A stretch of DNA of 64,000 bases from Karalla daura (Eukaryota > Chordata > Actinopteri > Chaetodontiformes > Leiognathidae), in contig CM055199.1 of assembly GCA_029224185.1 (NCBI GenBank), positions 11,750,938 through 11,814,937 on the forward strand, written 5' to 3'. Below the pieces are notes generated by a model that saw only the letters and a list, made by a program, of their open reading frames with translations, was not told the origin of the DNA and ran no database searches. Made by a program: the position numbers and the translations under genes. How positions within the stretch are numbered: the stretch's first letter is position 1; each line of letters starts with the position of its first letter. Positions 33,601 to 47,383 of this stretch are shown one piece after another.

Positions 33601-36600
33601 AACATGCGCGTGCGCACGGCTCAGAGACACCTGGCAGAGACTCGTCTCAGTCTGATGGAGAGGAAGAAAACTATGCTTCAGTTGCCTGAGGAATGCATCA
33701 GGACACTCAGCCATGCCCTCAAGAATGTATGTAGCATCTCAGAAACATTTCTGTAAGAATGATTTTGACTGCTGCGACAAGAAAAAGCTTGAGGAGCCTA
33801 CTGGATGAGACTTGCGGTTGCTACCTGCTCTTATTTTGCAAACCCAGCTTGAGCGCGAGCTCTCCAAAGTGCCGGCTGCGTGCAAGAAGCCGGCCTGCCT
33901 GCCGGAGGACGCCTCCAGCCCGCCCGCGGAAGGTCCTGCAGAGAGAGGCGACCCAAGCGCCGACACCGGTCGCGATCCCGCCACGGAGCAGAAAGTCCTC
34001 AGCAAGATTGAAGCATTGAAGGAGCGGCTGGCCCTGTGGACCAGGAGGCTGGAGGAGTCTGTATATCTAAAGTCCGGTTGCATACAGTTGCGCATTTCCA
34101 CCTTCCAGCACCTGATCATTCTCCTTTCTTCACGTCCAGAATTGAAGCCCTGTACCGGCGGGATCTGATGCAGGCCACGCGCATGACAGAGTACACTGTC
34201 CAGTTTCTGCTGATGGAACTGGAGAGCGTGGGAAATATCCGTTTGGAAGAAGGCTGCTCCACAGACCCTTGGTGCGTACCTGGTGTCACGAATTGCAATC
34301 CTGAGCCGCACGTTTCCGGGGAGCACAAACTCACGGTTTGCTCGCCACGCGCTCGACAGGTTCACGTCGTGTTGCGACCTCCTGCTGTCCCGCTTCTCTC
34401 ATGCGGACCTGAAGGTTCACGGCGTCACCGGCATTAAGATCAACAGGGTGATCCGCATCCAGAACAGCGCTCTGAGGCTGCGCTTCGAGGACAAGCTCCA
34501 CGGCCTCCTGGCCAACGAAGAGTCCGCGGCCTCGGCACAGTAAGACCGCCCGCTCTGTGGCGAGACAGGCCGTCGCCGCGGTTCATGCCCCTTTGACTCG
34601 AACACACACATACGCCTTTCAAGCAGGAACTACAGGCGGCGCCTGGAGCACCTGTTCTCGCCCGCTGACGCCGAAAATCAAAGCGAGATGGAGGGAACTT
34701 TGTGCATTCTGGAGGAAGGCTTCAAAACGTCCGAACGATACAAGGTGCATGACTGTGCATGTTTAGCATCTCGGTGATAAAGGTCTTAGAGGGGACACGG
34801 ACGACATCCCGGCAACATGCAAAACCCTGTCGCCTTTGATCTAGGTGCTGGATAGAAAGGCTGTCCGGCCTTTATCCAACAACCTGAATGTGACCGAGCA
34901 GCCCCGCATCGAGCGCGCGCTGCGCCAGGCCAGCGGCGCCAAGCACGGCGCGGATCCCGTCCCCTTCAGACACGGTGAGTCCCGCTCCCGCGTGGAACCT
35001 TTCTCCTCGTCTTTTATGTGTGTGTGATCGTTTTTCCCCTCAACGGCTGCAAACATCCCCCCCCCCCCCTTAGGCCACATCATTGTCTCCAAGGTCTTTG
35101 TGGGCCACAGCCTGCCCTTGCGAACAGGGGAACCGGTGGAAAGGAGCGGCCACGCCAGGCTCTACTCCGTCCACTGCAACGTGGACCCCAGACAAAGGAC
35201 CACACTGGGTGAAGATAACATACGCAGTGTGGGATGAAAGTTGTCGTCCGGCCGGCACTTCAATGTCTCCTTCGGCCTGTCATTTTCATCAGAGAGGCCC
35301 CGCTCCTGCAAGACACACGGCGGCTCCGAGGGCAGCCCCCGGCGACGACTGTGGTTCATGTTCGACCACGAGCTTGTCCTACCGGAGTGCATCGTCTACT
35401 TTGAATACGTCACCGGGGTAACCGGAGCTTCGCTGCCTCTGAACACCAACCCGCCTGGGAAATCTGCATGCTGTGAGGCCCTCTCGACTCTGCCGCAGGA
35501 TCGAGAGCGACCCGCCCCGCCAGGCAGAGAGGACGCTCCGTCCAACGACATCATCCTGGACAAGGCGGTCCTCGGCATGGAGCCCGCGCCGAGGCCCCGG
35601 CCCAAGCTGCTCAGCCTGGACGACAGGGTCCTGCTCCACGCGGCCCGAGCCAACGTCCTCAGCCAGATCACCGTGAGTATTGTCCACCTCTCGCTCCACG
35701 CGGTGCGCGGTTTGGAAGCCTCTCACCGCGAGTTCTCCTCGCCGCGCCCGGATCTCCAGGTGTTGAACCTGCACGGCAACAGTCTGAGTAGAATTAAGGA
35801 GATCTCCCGCCTCACGGCTCTGAGGCATCTCACCATCAGCTTCAATGAGTTCGCGCGCCTGGATGACATCTCCTACATGGTAAAGCAGAGAACGCAACCG
35901 CGCTTAAACACCAGAGTGTCTGATATCGGGTGGAACGAGCGCTCAAACCCTTTTGCTGTCGTCGCAGCCCAACCTGCAGTCTCTGGATGCGAGCTTCAAC
36001 CAGCTCGTGACCCTCGAGGGCCTCAGGTCCCTGGGACACCTCAGACAGCTCGACGTGTCCTGGAACAAGTTGACCAGGGCCAGAGAGGACACGGCCGTGC
36101 TGAGAAAACATACACCCGCTCTGCTGAGGCTGGACACCCGATACAACCCCTGGAACAGAGTGTGTGGTGTTATCAAAACAAAGCCGAGCCGAGGGGTGTG
36201 GTGTCGGGGCTGACGGAGGTGCTCTCTCTCTCTCTTCCAGCCCGAGGCGGTGAGGGCCACGGTGCTGGGCTGTCTGACCACCCTCACACACCTGGACGAC
36301 ATGATGGTGGCGGAAGAGGAGGCGGCCGAGGCTGTGCGGACGGCTGCCAGATCCAGAATAGACGCGGTGCAGTGCTCTCAGCTACAGTCGATACATACGC
36401 CTCTGAATGTCTCTCCGCCGCAGTGAAGGAGGCAGAGCGTTGTGAGCGTTTGTGTACACTCCAGGATGCTCTGTAACTCAAATCCGCCCTGTCGACACTC
36501 TGCTCACAGGCCTCTCTGCTGGCTCACTCGCGCACTGACAGCGACCGTCCCCGCAGTCTGAGCCTGCTGTCAACAGCCCAACTCCTGTGTCTGCTCAGTC

Positions 36601-39600
36601 CTGCACCCTGGGGCCTGGGCCAGGAGCTGGAGCCAGACTGGACTGCAAAGGTGAGCCGCAGGCGCGTGGCTATCTCCGTTAAAGACGGCTTAGTTAAACT
36701 GTCGAAACAACATGTGTTTTCAGTGATATGTCACTGGACGAGCAGCGTGAATCCATGCATTCTGGAGACACGTGTGTGTGTTCGCTTTCTGCAGATCACT
36801 GCTCTGAATCTCGACAGTCAGAGGATTTCCAAACTGATCAGTCTGAATAAGCTGGTCAACCTGCGCTGGGCCTCCTTTAATGATAATGACATCTCCAAAG
36901 TGGAGGGTCTGGACAGCTGCTCCAAGCTGGAGGAGCTCTCCCTCAACAACAACAGCATCAGCACACTCAGCGGTCAGTCCTCACGCTCAGCCGGACAGCA
37001 AGGCTGCAGAGGCGCAGCATTTTAAGCCTCATGGCAGCCCGTCTCCTCTCGCTCTCCAGGCCTGTCCAAGCTGACGTGTCTCAGCAAGCTCAGCGTGGAT
37101 GGGAATCGCTTATCCAGTCTGGATGTGTGCGGGCTGGATCAGCTGCCCAACCTGTCCTTCCTGTCTGTGGAGAACAACTGCATCGCCTCCCTGCACGGCA
37201 TCCACAGAGTCCGCTCCCTCCTGGAGCTCTACATCGGCAACAACCACATAGCTACATCGCAAGACATCTACTTCCTGAAGGCAAGGGGGGAGAAATGAGT
37301 TGTCGAATCATGCGTCACCCTATGGTGTACTCTTAGCTTGTTGTTTTTTTTGTCTTTACAGGGACTGACAAATCTCATCATACTGGACCTCCATGGAAAT
37401 CCCTTACTGAAGAAGCTGGAAAACTATCGCATCTATGTGGTCTTCCACTTGCCCTCCCTGAAAGCTCTGGATGGCATCGCAGTGGTACGAGCCGAACCAA
37501 CAAGCACTGCAGCGGTGATGCCTGCGCCCTGTGTTTCCATCGCCCTGCCTTTGTGCTGCGTCCTCCAGGAGGTGACCGAGTGCGAAAGCGCAAAGGACAT
37601 GTTTGGAGGGCGACTGACCCCTGACATGGTAGCAGAGAAGCTGGGCCACTCCAACTTTCCGGAGATCTCTTACCTCTCGTTGCCCTCCTGCGCCATCAGG
37701 TACCACACTGGCTCTGCAGACAGACAAATAGTCACACGTGTTTGACTGTCCCGAGGTCGGGGCTGTTAACAGTGCCTCGGTCCTCCTCCACAGGACGGTG
37801 GACCTGTGTCCGGGGGAGCTCTTCCACAGCCTGTGTAGCGTCAACCTGGACCACAACAACCTCACCTCCTTCTCGGGCCTCATTTACCTGCCCAACATCA
37901 AAGTACGCTCGTCGGAAGCCGCCAGGCCGTCTCCGAATGCGCCTGAGCCGCCGACAATCATTAATCCTCGTCTTCGCAGGCTCTGCGTCTCAACCACAAC
38001 CATGTCGAATCCATCCTGCCCCGGCAGAGGACTCATCTGACCAACAGGCAGATGCTGTACAACAAGGTTCACTCCAGCGGCTATGGCCAGCAGAGCTCAT
38101 CCAAAGGCAGAGGGTAACACGCTTGGAATGTCAGCGGTTCATGTGTTACTAGCACTGTGCACTCTGTGTCTGCGCTGCTCTGAAAAACGTACATATCTAG
38201 ACTGATCGGACACTTGAAATTGCCCCAAGGTGTGAGTGTGAGAGTGAATGGTGTGTGTGCGTGTGTGTGCTGTAGTTACTGAATGTGTGGAAAGGAACCA
38301 ATAGGGGGCAGCACAAGCCATGGTATGAGCTGCCTCCCTCTTCCAGGTACGTGTCGCCGTTCCCGTCCGTAAACTCCAATAGAACCCAGACGTGAACGGA
38401 GTTCCGAGATAACGTGTAATCACTCTTGCGAGGCCATGTCATTTGTTGGCCCTGTCCCAATTTGATTGAAACGTCTTGTTTCCGTCTACTAAAAAAGACA
38501 GAAGATGATGAGAAAGGAACACATGGCCCCTCAGTGATGTTTGCAATGAGTCAAAAAGAATAACGTTGTTGTTTATATTTCACACAGCGTCTGAACACAC
38601 ATATCAGGGTGTATTTGAAGTTTGCATGTCGCCATGTTTCAGACGGATGCATTTTGCTTTCAGAGGAAACGCTCCGACGGGGACGCTTTTGTTGGCCTGG
38701 CAGTGGCTGCCGTCAGGTGGTCTGCACCTGTGATGGTTGACCAGTTAAACGAGGCGGCAGGAGGGAGAGAGAGGTGTTCATTTAACCCGCAGAGGCTGAA
38801 AACCGTCATTCTGTGCCTGTGTTTAAGGGACACGGGGCCTAGTGGCAGCCTGGAGCCGCTGATGAGCAGCCTGGAGGTGCTGCATTTGAGTCACAATGGC
38901 ATCTCCAATATGGCCAATCTGCAGCTCAGCAGGCTCACCAATCTTAAAGCGCTCTTTCTGCAAAGTACGTATGGTCGTCGCGGAACCCCCCCCCCCCCTC
39001 GCAGAGACTGTTAAAAGTGCAGTGTATAGAGGCTGTGAAAAGGCACCGTCTCCCACAGACCTTGGGCCAGGTGGGAGATGAGACCCGAAGAAAAGAAAGA
39101 CTGACTTTCTTTTCAACAGCATTTGATGACTTTTGATTGAGCTTTGCTTTGTCAGGACGGCCAACAAAGCAAGGCTTATTGTCCGGTCATTCTTTTATTG
39201 CTTAGAAACCTGTTGGAGCAGTTTCTGTGATTTCAATGCCTTTTACACCGGAGGCAAACAAGAAACACTGAACAAACATTTGTCTGGCTTTAAAGCCCTG
39301 CCTTTCATTTTCTCCAGGCTAGTATTATGCAAATATTCAATATTTGTCCTGACCATACAGTTTGTGTACGACCATATACTTGATCACACTTTTTTAAATT
39401 CCAAATTGTATTGACGTCGCTTCCTCTCTTTCCAGATAATGAGATCAGCCAAGTGGAGGGACTGGAGGGGCTGCACCAGCTCCGAGAGCTTGTGTTAGAC
39501 AAGAACCGCATCAAAGCTCTGTCCGACAGCTCTTTCACATCCCAGAGCGTGCTCCTGGAACTGCACCTGGCAGAGAATCGCATCAGGGACCTCAGCCATC

Positions 39601-42600
39601 TCCACCCTCTGATCGAGCTCCGCAAGCTGGTCCTGAACACCAACAAGCTGCAGGTATCCGCCTCTCTGCTCCACCACCGTTGACTGTTCGAGGTCGAATC
39701 AAGCCGCCCTCTCAGATTTCCAATGAAACTTCCTCCACACCAGAGCTATCCGCAGAGGTGACCACAGAGGTCAGGCTCCACCCGTGGCCCTCGTGCCGAG
39801 TGTTTGAGAATGCATCGTGTTCGGCTTTGCAGCCCCATTACATTTGCCTGCATTTGCAAAGCGAGACATGAAGTATAGTAATCACGGGTCATTACCACCC
39901 CAGCGTGGCGTGCCAGGGGTAGCATTAAGGAGAATCAAGTTTGATTGAAGGTCACGGCCGCGTGTGTGCGCGCAGAGAGAGAGAGAGGTGAACAATCAGG
40001 ACAACGTGTAATCAGCTTCTCACCCGGGGCGCGTGATTTGCACTTCTGTCGCGGGGGGCGGGCCTCCCGCTCGCCTCCGCTCCCTCAGTGTCTCCACGCG
40101 TTCAATTAAAGACGCTACGGCGCTGCGCGCAGCCTCAGACCCCGCGCTCCGCCGCGTGGTCAAACTCTCCCGTGAGATTAATGAGAGCTCACACATGTAA
40201 TCCCCCTCATCGGCCGCCCGCGTCCTCCCTCCCCGCGCCAAAACTCTGAAGCGCTCAGCCCCCGCCGCATATGCTGGCATTAGCGGCCCGCCGCTGTAGC
40301 CAGGCAGCACGGGGGGAGGGGGAGGGGTGGGGGGGGGGGGGTAGAGGGGTGGGGGGGCGCCATCCCAGGCTGACCTCTGCTTGTTCGCCTCCTGCAGGAC
40401 GCCGGCGAGCTGCACAAGCTCGAAGCGCTGCCCTCGCTGACGGAGCTGTCCGTGGTCGGCAACCCCGTGAGTAGCACCCCCGCGCTCGCGGGGCTCACTT
40501 TCTCACTCGCACGATCCCGAACGCCATCCCGGTGTAACTCCGTGGCTCCAAATTAAGCGATTACACGCCGGGCCATCTGCTGCGCCTCGAACTGGCCGGC
40601 ATCCGCGGCAAATCCGCTGACCAAATGGCAAGGCGCTGTTGGCGCCGCTGCATGGCCCATCTGGAGCGCACGGATCAGGCCGCGGCCTGCGGCCCGCGGG
40701 CCTCCCCGCCGTCCACGGGGCCGCGCTCAGCTGTAGCCCGGACGCCGCTCCGCCTCCCCCACTGCTCCCGTGGGAGAGGTTAATCCTGCCGGGGGGGGGG
40801 GGGGGGAGGCCAACAGCCGCCCCAGAGACGACGCCTCCTGCCGCTGACAGCATGCGATCGCCGCTTCACCCACGTTCCCTCGGCCCGAGCCTGTCCGCCC
40901 CCGCCTGTCCCCTGGACCTGCGCCGGCCCGCGCTCGCAGTCCCCTGGCAGCGGCCCAGTCTGACAGCAGCGGCCCGTCCTGCGACCGGACGGGCTGAGTC
41001 CGTAGCCCCGGCCAGTGGCCCCGGTCCTCAGCTGGGCGCTGCGCTGCCATCAGCTGGGTCACTGGGAAAGCCTCCGGGGAAATCTCGGGATCCACATAGC
41101 ATCACGTGTACACCAGATGTTACAGTGCAGGCCCTGCTGTTAAAGCTGGGCTCCATGTGAAGTGCTTTTTTTTCCCCCCCTCTTCCAGGTGGCCAAGAAT
41201 TCCCTCCACAGAGCCGCAGTAGTGCTCCGGCTGTCCCAGCTGCAGGTGCTGGATGGGGTGATGGTTACGCTGGAGGAAAGGACCAGGGCTGAGCTCCTCA
41301 GCACTGATCCCTCAGTGAGAACTACTGCACACATCATGCATGTCACTCACACACACACACAGGACTCTGGAAGGTCTGATTGGTCTTTAAGTCCTATAAA
41401 TGAATTCCCAGTGATGGAGAGAGCTCTGAAATATTTCAGACACTTGATGTAATGCTAAATGGAGTAGCATCAGAAACATTTATTAGGGTTAGGATTAGGA
41501 ATTCTGTTTTTCCATGCAAGGAAGTGAACCTCTCATCCCCATGGGTTTGCATTTCAGTACAAAACTGACTTTATTGCAAATGAAGTTTAACTTTGTTTGT
41601 GTTAAAAGCTCATAATGGGCCTCATCATGCAAAATATTGCCCAAACCAAAGCCAACAACAACCAAACAACATTGGAAAAAAAAAAAAAAAGGAGGAAAGG
41701 AGGTAAAAGCCTGGATCAAAATCTTTCAGTCGGACTGATTTGATGTTCATGTAATGAGAGAGCGGGGCAGTAATTCTCCTGCAGCTCTGAATTAAAAGCA
41801 GCCTAAGCCTGCTGGCATCATCCTGCTGATTAGATGAAATGTGCCCGGCCGATAATGCACCAGTGGGTTTAGCCCCTATTAGCCAGGTCAACGCGACCCC
41901 CTCTGCTTGTTAATCGTAGATGTGGAGATGACAGGGCACAGATCCTGGGTTCTTTCATGGAAAACATACACACAAAGCTCCCCCTAATGACCCTCAGAGC
42001 TGCGGCCTCGGTCCTCACAGGGTGTGCGGCTGCGGCCGCTGCTTCTCTGGATTTGTACCCTGTTATTGATGAGCTGTAATTACCGCTGCGCCCCAACATG
42101 TTCATATATGTGGAACGATAGGCGGTTTAATCACCTATCGAGAGTGTGTGAGTGAGTGAGTGGGGCGGACACACTGCAGCAGGAGGGTGGGGGTCTGCAT
42201 ACGTAGCTGGATGTTTTTCTGCGTTCCTGCTAACGATACGTAACGTTTCTCTTGAAGCCCAGCTCCCAGTGCCCGGTAGCCTCCCTCCCCGCCACTGAAA
42301 TAAACCTGCCGGGACTGCTGCCCATCATGCATCTGCCCAGCCCGCTGAGAGGAGTGACGGGGGGGCTGCAGAGCTTCACCTACGAGGACGAGGCCCAGTG
42401 CCACTACACATACCGGCGTGAGTGGCACGTCCCTGCTCTTGAAGCTGAAAGTCGCTGAGAGCAGTTTTTCACGTTTTGATATTGTGGGAAACATCCATTC
42501 ATTATCTCGGCTGCTTTGGACCCTTATGGTGTTGGGGGAGTCTGAACACACACACACACCTGGGGCTTTGGAGTGCCCCATCAGCCTATAAGCATCCAGG

Positions 42601-42993
42601 GTTTTGGACTGTAGTAGGAAACTGGAGTGTGCAGTGTTTACATCCGCTTTTCAATGGATTGGTGCAGCTGCTGACCACTGGTGGGACACTGACTCTCTAA
42701 CCCACGGCCTTGTATCGATTCCCAATCCAGACAAAAAGCAGCGGCCCGGCAACAGTGTTCGAACTGGCCAAACTGACATTACCCTCAGACATGTGCGAAG
42801 ACCAGGAAACAACCTGGTGGCCCCGGGCCTCCTCCCCTACCCCGGCCTGGAGCAAGACAGCAGGTCTGTGAATCCAAAAAGTCCATTCTTGCTTCTTTAA
42901 AATGCGAGAAATGTTGTTTTTTTTTAACATCCACTGCTCGGTCATTCCTTTCATTGCAGATTTCCAGCGGGGGGTAAACCTCCACCCATGTAG
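30690..42993 (+). CDS. lrrc9: Leucine-rich repeat-containing protein 9
   Basis: A large protein with two leucine-rich-repeat arrays; precise function unknown, linked to cilia by expression in other animals. Exons: 30690-30746, 31014-31232, 31840-31980, 32159-32222, 32325-32395, 32851-33033, 33571-33726, 33848-34056, 34140-34271, 34360-34539, 34627-34744, 34845-34974, 35074-35208, 35293-35672, 35760-35879, 35968-36159, 36241-36366, 36510-36650, 36795-36972, 37060-37280, 37362-37484, 37569-37699, 37794-37902, 37980-38113, 38828-38964, 39436-39653, 40398-40466, 41189-41314, 42258-42417, 42731-42863, 42960-42993. In-frame total 1508 residues (human about 1450). First LRR array: exons 31014-33033, ending NPVCLLCNYVTHVLYHMPGL. 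Middle: charged helical region and LWFMFDHELVLPE. Second array: exons 35760-41314. The intron after 37280 starts with GC. The first exon matches the human N-terminus up to CLANGVSYEKI. The 3' end is the least certain part. Confidence 0.92.
38175..38275. repeat. teleost repeat copy, forward, partial
   Basis: GGACACTTGAAATTGCCCC, AAGGTGTGAGTGTGAGAGTG and AATGGTGTGTGTGCGTG are the central module of the family. It lies in the lrrc9 intron 38113-38828. Confidence 0.6.
42490..42650. repeat. teleost repeat copy, reverse, diverged
   Basis: CATTCATTATCTCGGCTGC, a short CA run near 42547-42558, CATCAGCCTATAAGCATCC and TTTTGGACTGTAGTAGGAAAC follow the reverse module order. It lies in the lrrc9 intron 42417-42731. 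Confidence 0.5.
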
Positions 42994-43117
42994 TGTCTGA
43001 GGAGGTGGAGATTAAACTGGCGCCCATCGATCACACCATTGTGGTCCACTGGCACCGAGAGTTAACACCTCATATCTTTGAGTTAAGAGTCATTCACCCT
43101 GTCTATGTCTATGTATC

Positions 43118-43123
43118 AATAAA
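43118..43123 (+). terminator. lrrc9: lrrc9 polyadenylation signal
   Basis: Canonical AATAAA about 125 bp after the favoured stop at 42993. It defines the probable transcript end near 43140. Confidence 0.65.
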
Positions 43124-44773
43124 TGGCTGCTCCAGCTCTTTGAACGAATCAGAGTAAACTAAAGCAGTGCTCGAGGTTAGAAGCAATGAGGCTGCTCGAA
43201 GGCTGGCTGCAGCGGGTCCGCCCGCCTCGCGTGCCTTCACAGCCACTGTGACCTTGTTTTCCATCCTCATATGTGGATCACTAACCATGGTAATCTGGGG
43301 ATGAGAGGTTTTGGTGTCATTTCTGCTGCCATCCCATCCTTGGCCCCAAACAAGTGAAAAAACACCCACAGATGTAAGGGCGTGTGAGGGTTGCACGCCG
43401 CCTCCGTTGGGTCAAATGCATCCCCAACAAGTGGATAATCCAGCTTTAGCACACCTCTCTGCGGACAATAATCTGCAGTTGCTCAGATAAAAAACATAAT
43501 CTTGAACGGGGTCCAAATGGAATGCAGAGATTGTCATTTTCATCATGTTAGCCTCTTTTCGAAAAGCCCACCGCGCTTTGGACTAATAGGCAAATCCTGT
43601 GTGGTCGCCACGGCAAATGAAGCGACAGTCCTGATGTCAGTCCCGCTGAACATGAGATTACAACTCTGCCGGCCTCCCTCTCAGTTTAGTCCAGTAATCT
43701 AGCAGCCCTGTAGTTAACAGAAACACCCGTCTGAGCCTTAAACGTGGGGGGGCTACATCTGCATCTGTTGCATCATTACACGGCGAGCAAAGTCCAGTCT
43801 GGGTGTTCCACGCTCACGCAACGCTGAAGCATGGCCTCCAGGTATCCCCAGTGTCAGCGTGACCACTAGGTGTCCTTAGAACTCCATTAGCTCTCGCCCT
43901 CTGCCAAACTGCAGATTGGCGCTCCGTGGATTTCGCCACCTGTCCCGGTAGGTCGTCATTCATCAGTGGCAGAGGCTGTAGTGTTTGTGTTGCCTGCTCG
44001 TGCAGCCGCCGGCCAGCACGTGCGACCGGAGCCCGCTCCAGGCAGCGAGAGTGAAAAGCTCTCCCCCAGACAAGCTCCCCTAATGCACGTGCTTAACTTC
44101 ACTTAATTTGTGTTAATTCCCGGCATTAACCGGGGCTAATGACAGCGCAAGTGAGTGCACATTTAAAAAAAAAAAAAAGCAGAAGAAGAAGAGGAAAAAA
44201 ACTGTAATGCACAGATTTGGGGGCTCAGCGTGAGCCCACTAATGCATTAGCTATTGCAGAGGATAATTACATGTTTCATGTTTGTGTACAGCATGTGCGG
44301 TATGGATAGATGTTTTGCGCCGCTGTACTTCTGTGTGGGGTGTACGCTTATGGTGAGCACACCACTTTATACAGTATGTTTCTTTTTGCATATCTGTCAG
44401 TATTTCTAACATTAAAATGACATTAGCATAAAGACTCTGAATAATTCATCAGCTCTGAGTGAACCCAGATGCACTGCTCTCTCTGCCCCTCTCTCTCTCT
44501 CTCTCTTTCTCCCCCCTCTCTCTCTCTCTCAGAGCAGACCACATGGTTCGCAGCTGGTTTAATGGGATGGAATGTGACAGGTTATGTTTTCATCTGCCTG
44601 ATATGGAGCCTGACTCGGGCGCGAGAGAACAAGAGGGTGAAAGGGAGACGGAGAGGGTGGAGAAAGGGGTGGGGGGGGGTCGGTCTCCACAGTTGTAGAC
44701 TGGATTCATAATTAGACATGTTTGCGCTTGTTGTGCATCAGTTATAGATGATGCTCTTTCCCCCAACCCCACC

Positions 44774-44774
<1 letters not shown>

Positions 44775-44819
<45 letters not shown>
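44775..44819. repeat. (CA)n microsatellite
   Basis: About 22 uninterrupted CA units in the lrrc9-pcnx4 spacer. Confidence 0.92.
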
Positions 44820-44821
<2 letters not shown>

Positions 44822-47277
44822 AAAACACATGCTCTGTATGGGGCCATTACTGCTGGTCCACTGACTCCCTACATTTGCTGTGTCTGTGCATTCAGAGCGC
44901 CATTAGTCCAAGACTCTGTGAATAATTGCTGAATGGGCCATGTTTTCACTGCTATCTACTCTGGTTCTAGTGTTGGTTGATGTTGTGGGTGAAGTGAGAG
45001 GGATGAGGACATTGATTGATGTTTGGTGCCGCAGATAAAGCAGCATCTTGCGCGATGCCTATTGTAGCATGGTGGGCAGTGTGCGTAATGGGTGAACAGC
45101 ATTAAACCGCACACGCGTTACACACTCAACCGCTCGCAGCAACTTTGGAAGCGTTTCGGCGGAGGTTGCAATTACACCGACATCGCCACTTGACTTGGAA
45201 TTGCTTTTGCGAAGATGAAACATCCTCTCCACGTTCCCCGCAGCTTGTCATCAAAATATGAATTATTTTGCCGTTAAAAGGTGCATATTATGGACCCAGT
45301 TCATTTTTCATCTCCGCAAATACGTTCTCTCTTCAAAAAGACAATCTCGCCATATTGCCTCTCTTGAAATCTGTCATTGAGTTATTGTTGTCGCTTGTCA
45401 TTTTCCTGTAATTTGCTACCTGTGAGGCTCCCTAGAATAAAGAGCGACTGGAGAGCGTGAATGGGGGGTGGGGGGGGGGGGGGGGGGGGGACGCAGATAA
45501 AAGAATGTAGTGAGAGTGACAATTAGAATGAAAAAGAAAATGCGTTTTTGTGTAAACATTTTGGATGGGAGCACGCCTCGCCGAAGCATTAAATTTGAAC
45601 AGTTATTTATTTCTGGACCTGCGTTTGTGTGGTTTATGGTGCTATTGAACTTGTGTGCCACTTATCACATTATTTCAGCCGCACAAAGCCCATTCGGTGG
45701 CTGAAATGACAAGAAAACGAGGTGAAGTAACAACAGGCAAGTATCCGATTTTCTTGTAGATTAACTGGGAATCAATGTTCCGAGCACCATCAGGTGGTTT
45801 TCTTTTTGGTAGCTCGTTGCCCTTTGGATGTCATCCTTTTTTTTTCATGACATTTGCATTTGCGTGTCTCCATTAACGGTGACCGAGTCTCGGTTCAAGT
45901 TGATATTCTTCATCAGGCAGCTCTGACGAAAATGCAGCAGTGATTTTTAAACAAGTGGTGCTTGAGGAGGACGACAGGATGCGATGCACGTTGTGACTGA
46001 CAGTCGTGTCCTGTTGCCATGCCTCGAAATTGCTTTTCCAAGATGACGAGGAAACACAGCCTCCTGTCCACCCTCCCACCCCCATAAGAACAACAACAAC
46101 AACTATGCAATCTTCTTAAATCCAGATTACTATCTTTCTTTATGTTGACATTGTAGCCTTTTTAGTTGATCACTTCATGATCCTGTTTTGTTTTTTTTGC
46201 CATCCTTCTCAAGTAAATCAACATTTTGGAGAGGTTAGACCCTCGACTGCAATCACTTTCATTAGACTGAAATCATAAAACACTTGTAGGATTTGCTCTT
46301 TTTTTGTATGAAGAACACGATAACAAGGATTTACAATTTAATATGAATTTGTCTAATCCTGCGTCAGATTTTTGGGGGTCAACTAAGTGAATTACATTCG
46401 GGATTTGAGGTAGTGGGAAGGAAAAATTATGTAGGAGAAGATGGATAAACAACCCACTAGGCTGTGTCATTTATGTGATTCTAATTACAAAGATGGATGG
46501 CCTTCTCTTTGTCTGGAGGAGTGCGCATTGCATTTGTAAAATCCTTTGTTATTTATTGAACAGGATGTGCATTTTTCAATCATCTCTGTGTAAATGTGTT
46601 TTTCTTTCTAAAAAATTATATAGCTGTCTACTGCAGCTATGTAATTTTCACAGCTGTAGAGTCAATGATCATCGCCTGTTTTCAAAGTTGCTCCTACTTT
46701 CACAAGTGTGTAACTCGAAAAGTGTCTTTAGAAATTTCCGACGCTCTTCAATCCAGACATGCTTAAGTAGAAGTACTCTGTGATGCAGGTGTGCTCAATC
46801 TAAATTTGTATCCAATAGTTTGAAGGCATATTGGTTCCCTGACGATAAAACAGACTGGGTCTTCCCTGAGCTCGTTCAGCTTCCAGCTGGCACACTGGTT
46901 CACCAGCAGCAAGAACTGCTCTGGACAGGTGTTTGTCAGTGTCACGGTTCAACAACACATGATGAGAGTACCCTTTGATTGGGTATGTTGTTGACGGTGG
47001 TGGTAGGGTTACTTTTAAAACCTATTCCACTACAGATTGCAAAATGCATTCCCAAAAATTTGTAACATGTGGGTTTACTCAATGTAAGTAACCTATTCTA
47101 AATTCTAGATTAGACCAAAATTATGTTCGTGTTATGTACTTTAACTGGAAACAATGTGAGGTTACTCAGTAATATACAGTAATATATCTATGAAATCCTC
47201 CATGTAACTCATTAATTATAAGGATGTAACTGCAATTATAGCATTACTTAAACATATTCTGTTGGATTACTCAGTAT

Positions 47278-47383
<106 letters not shown>

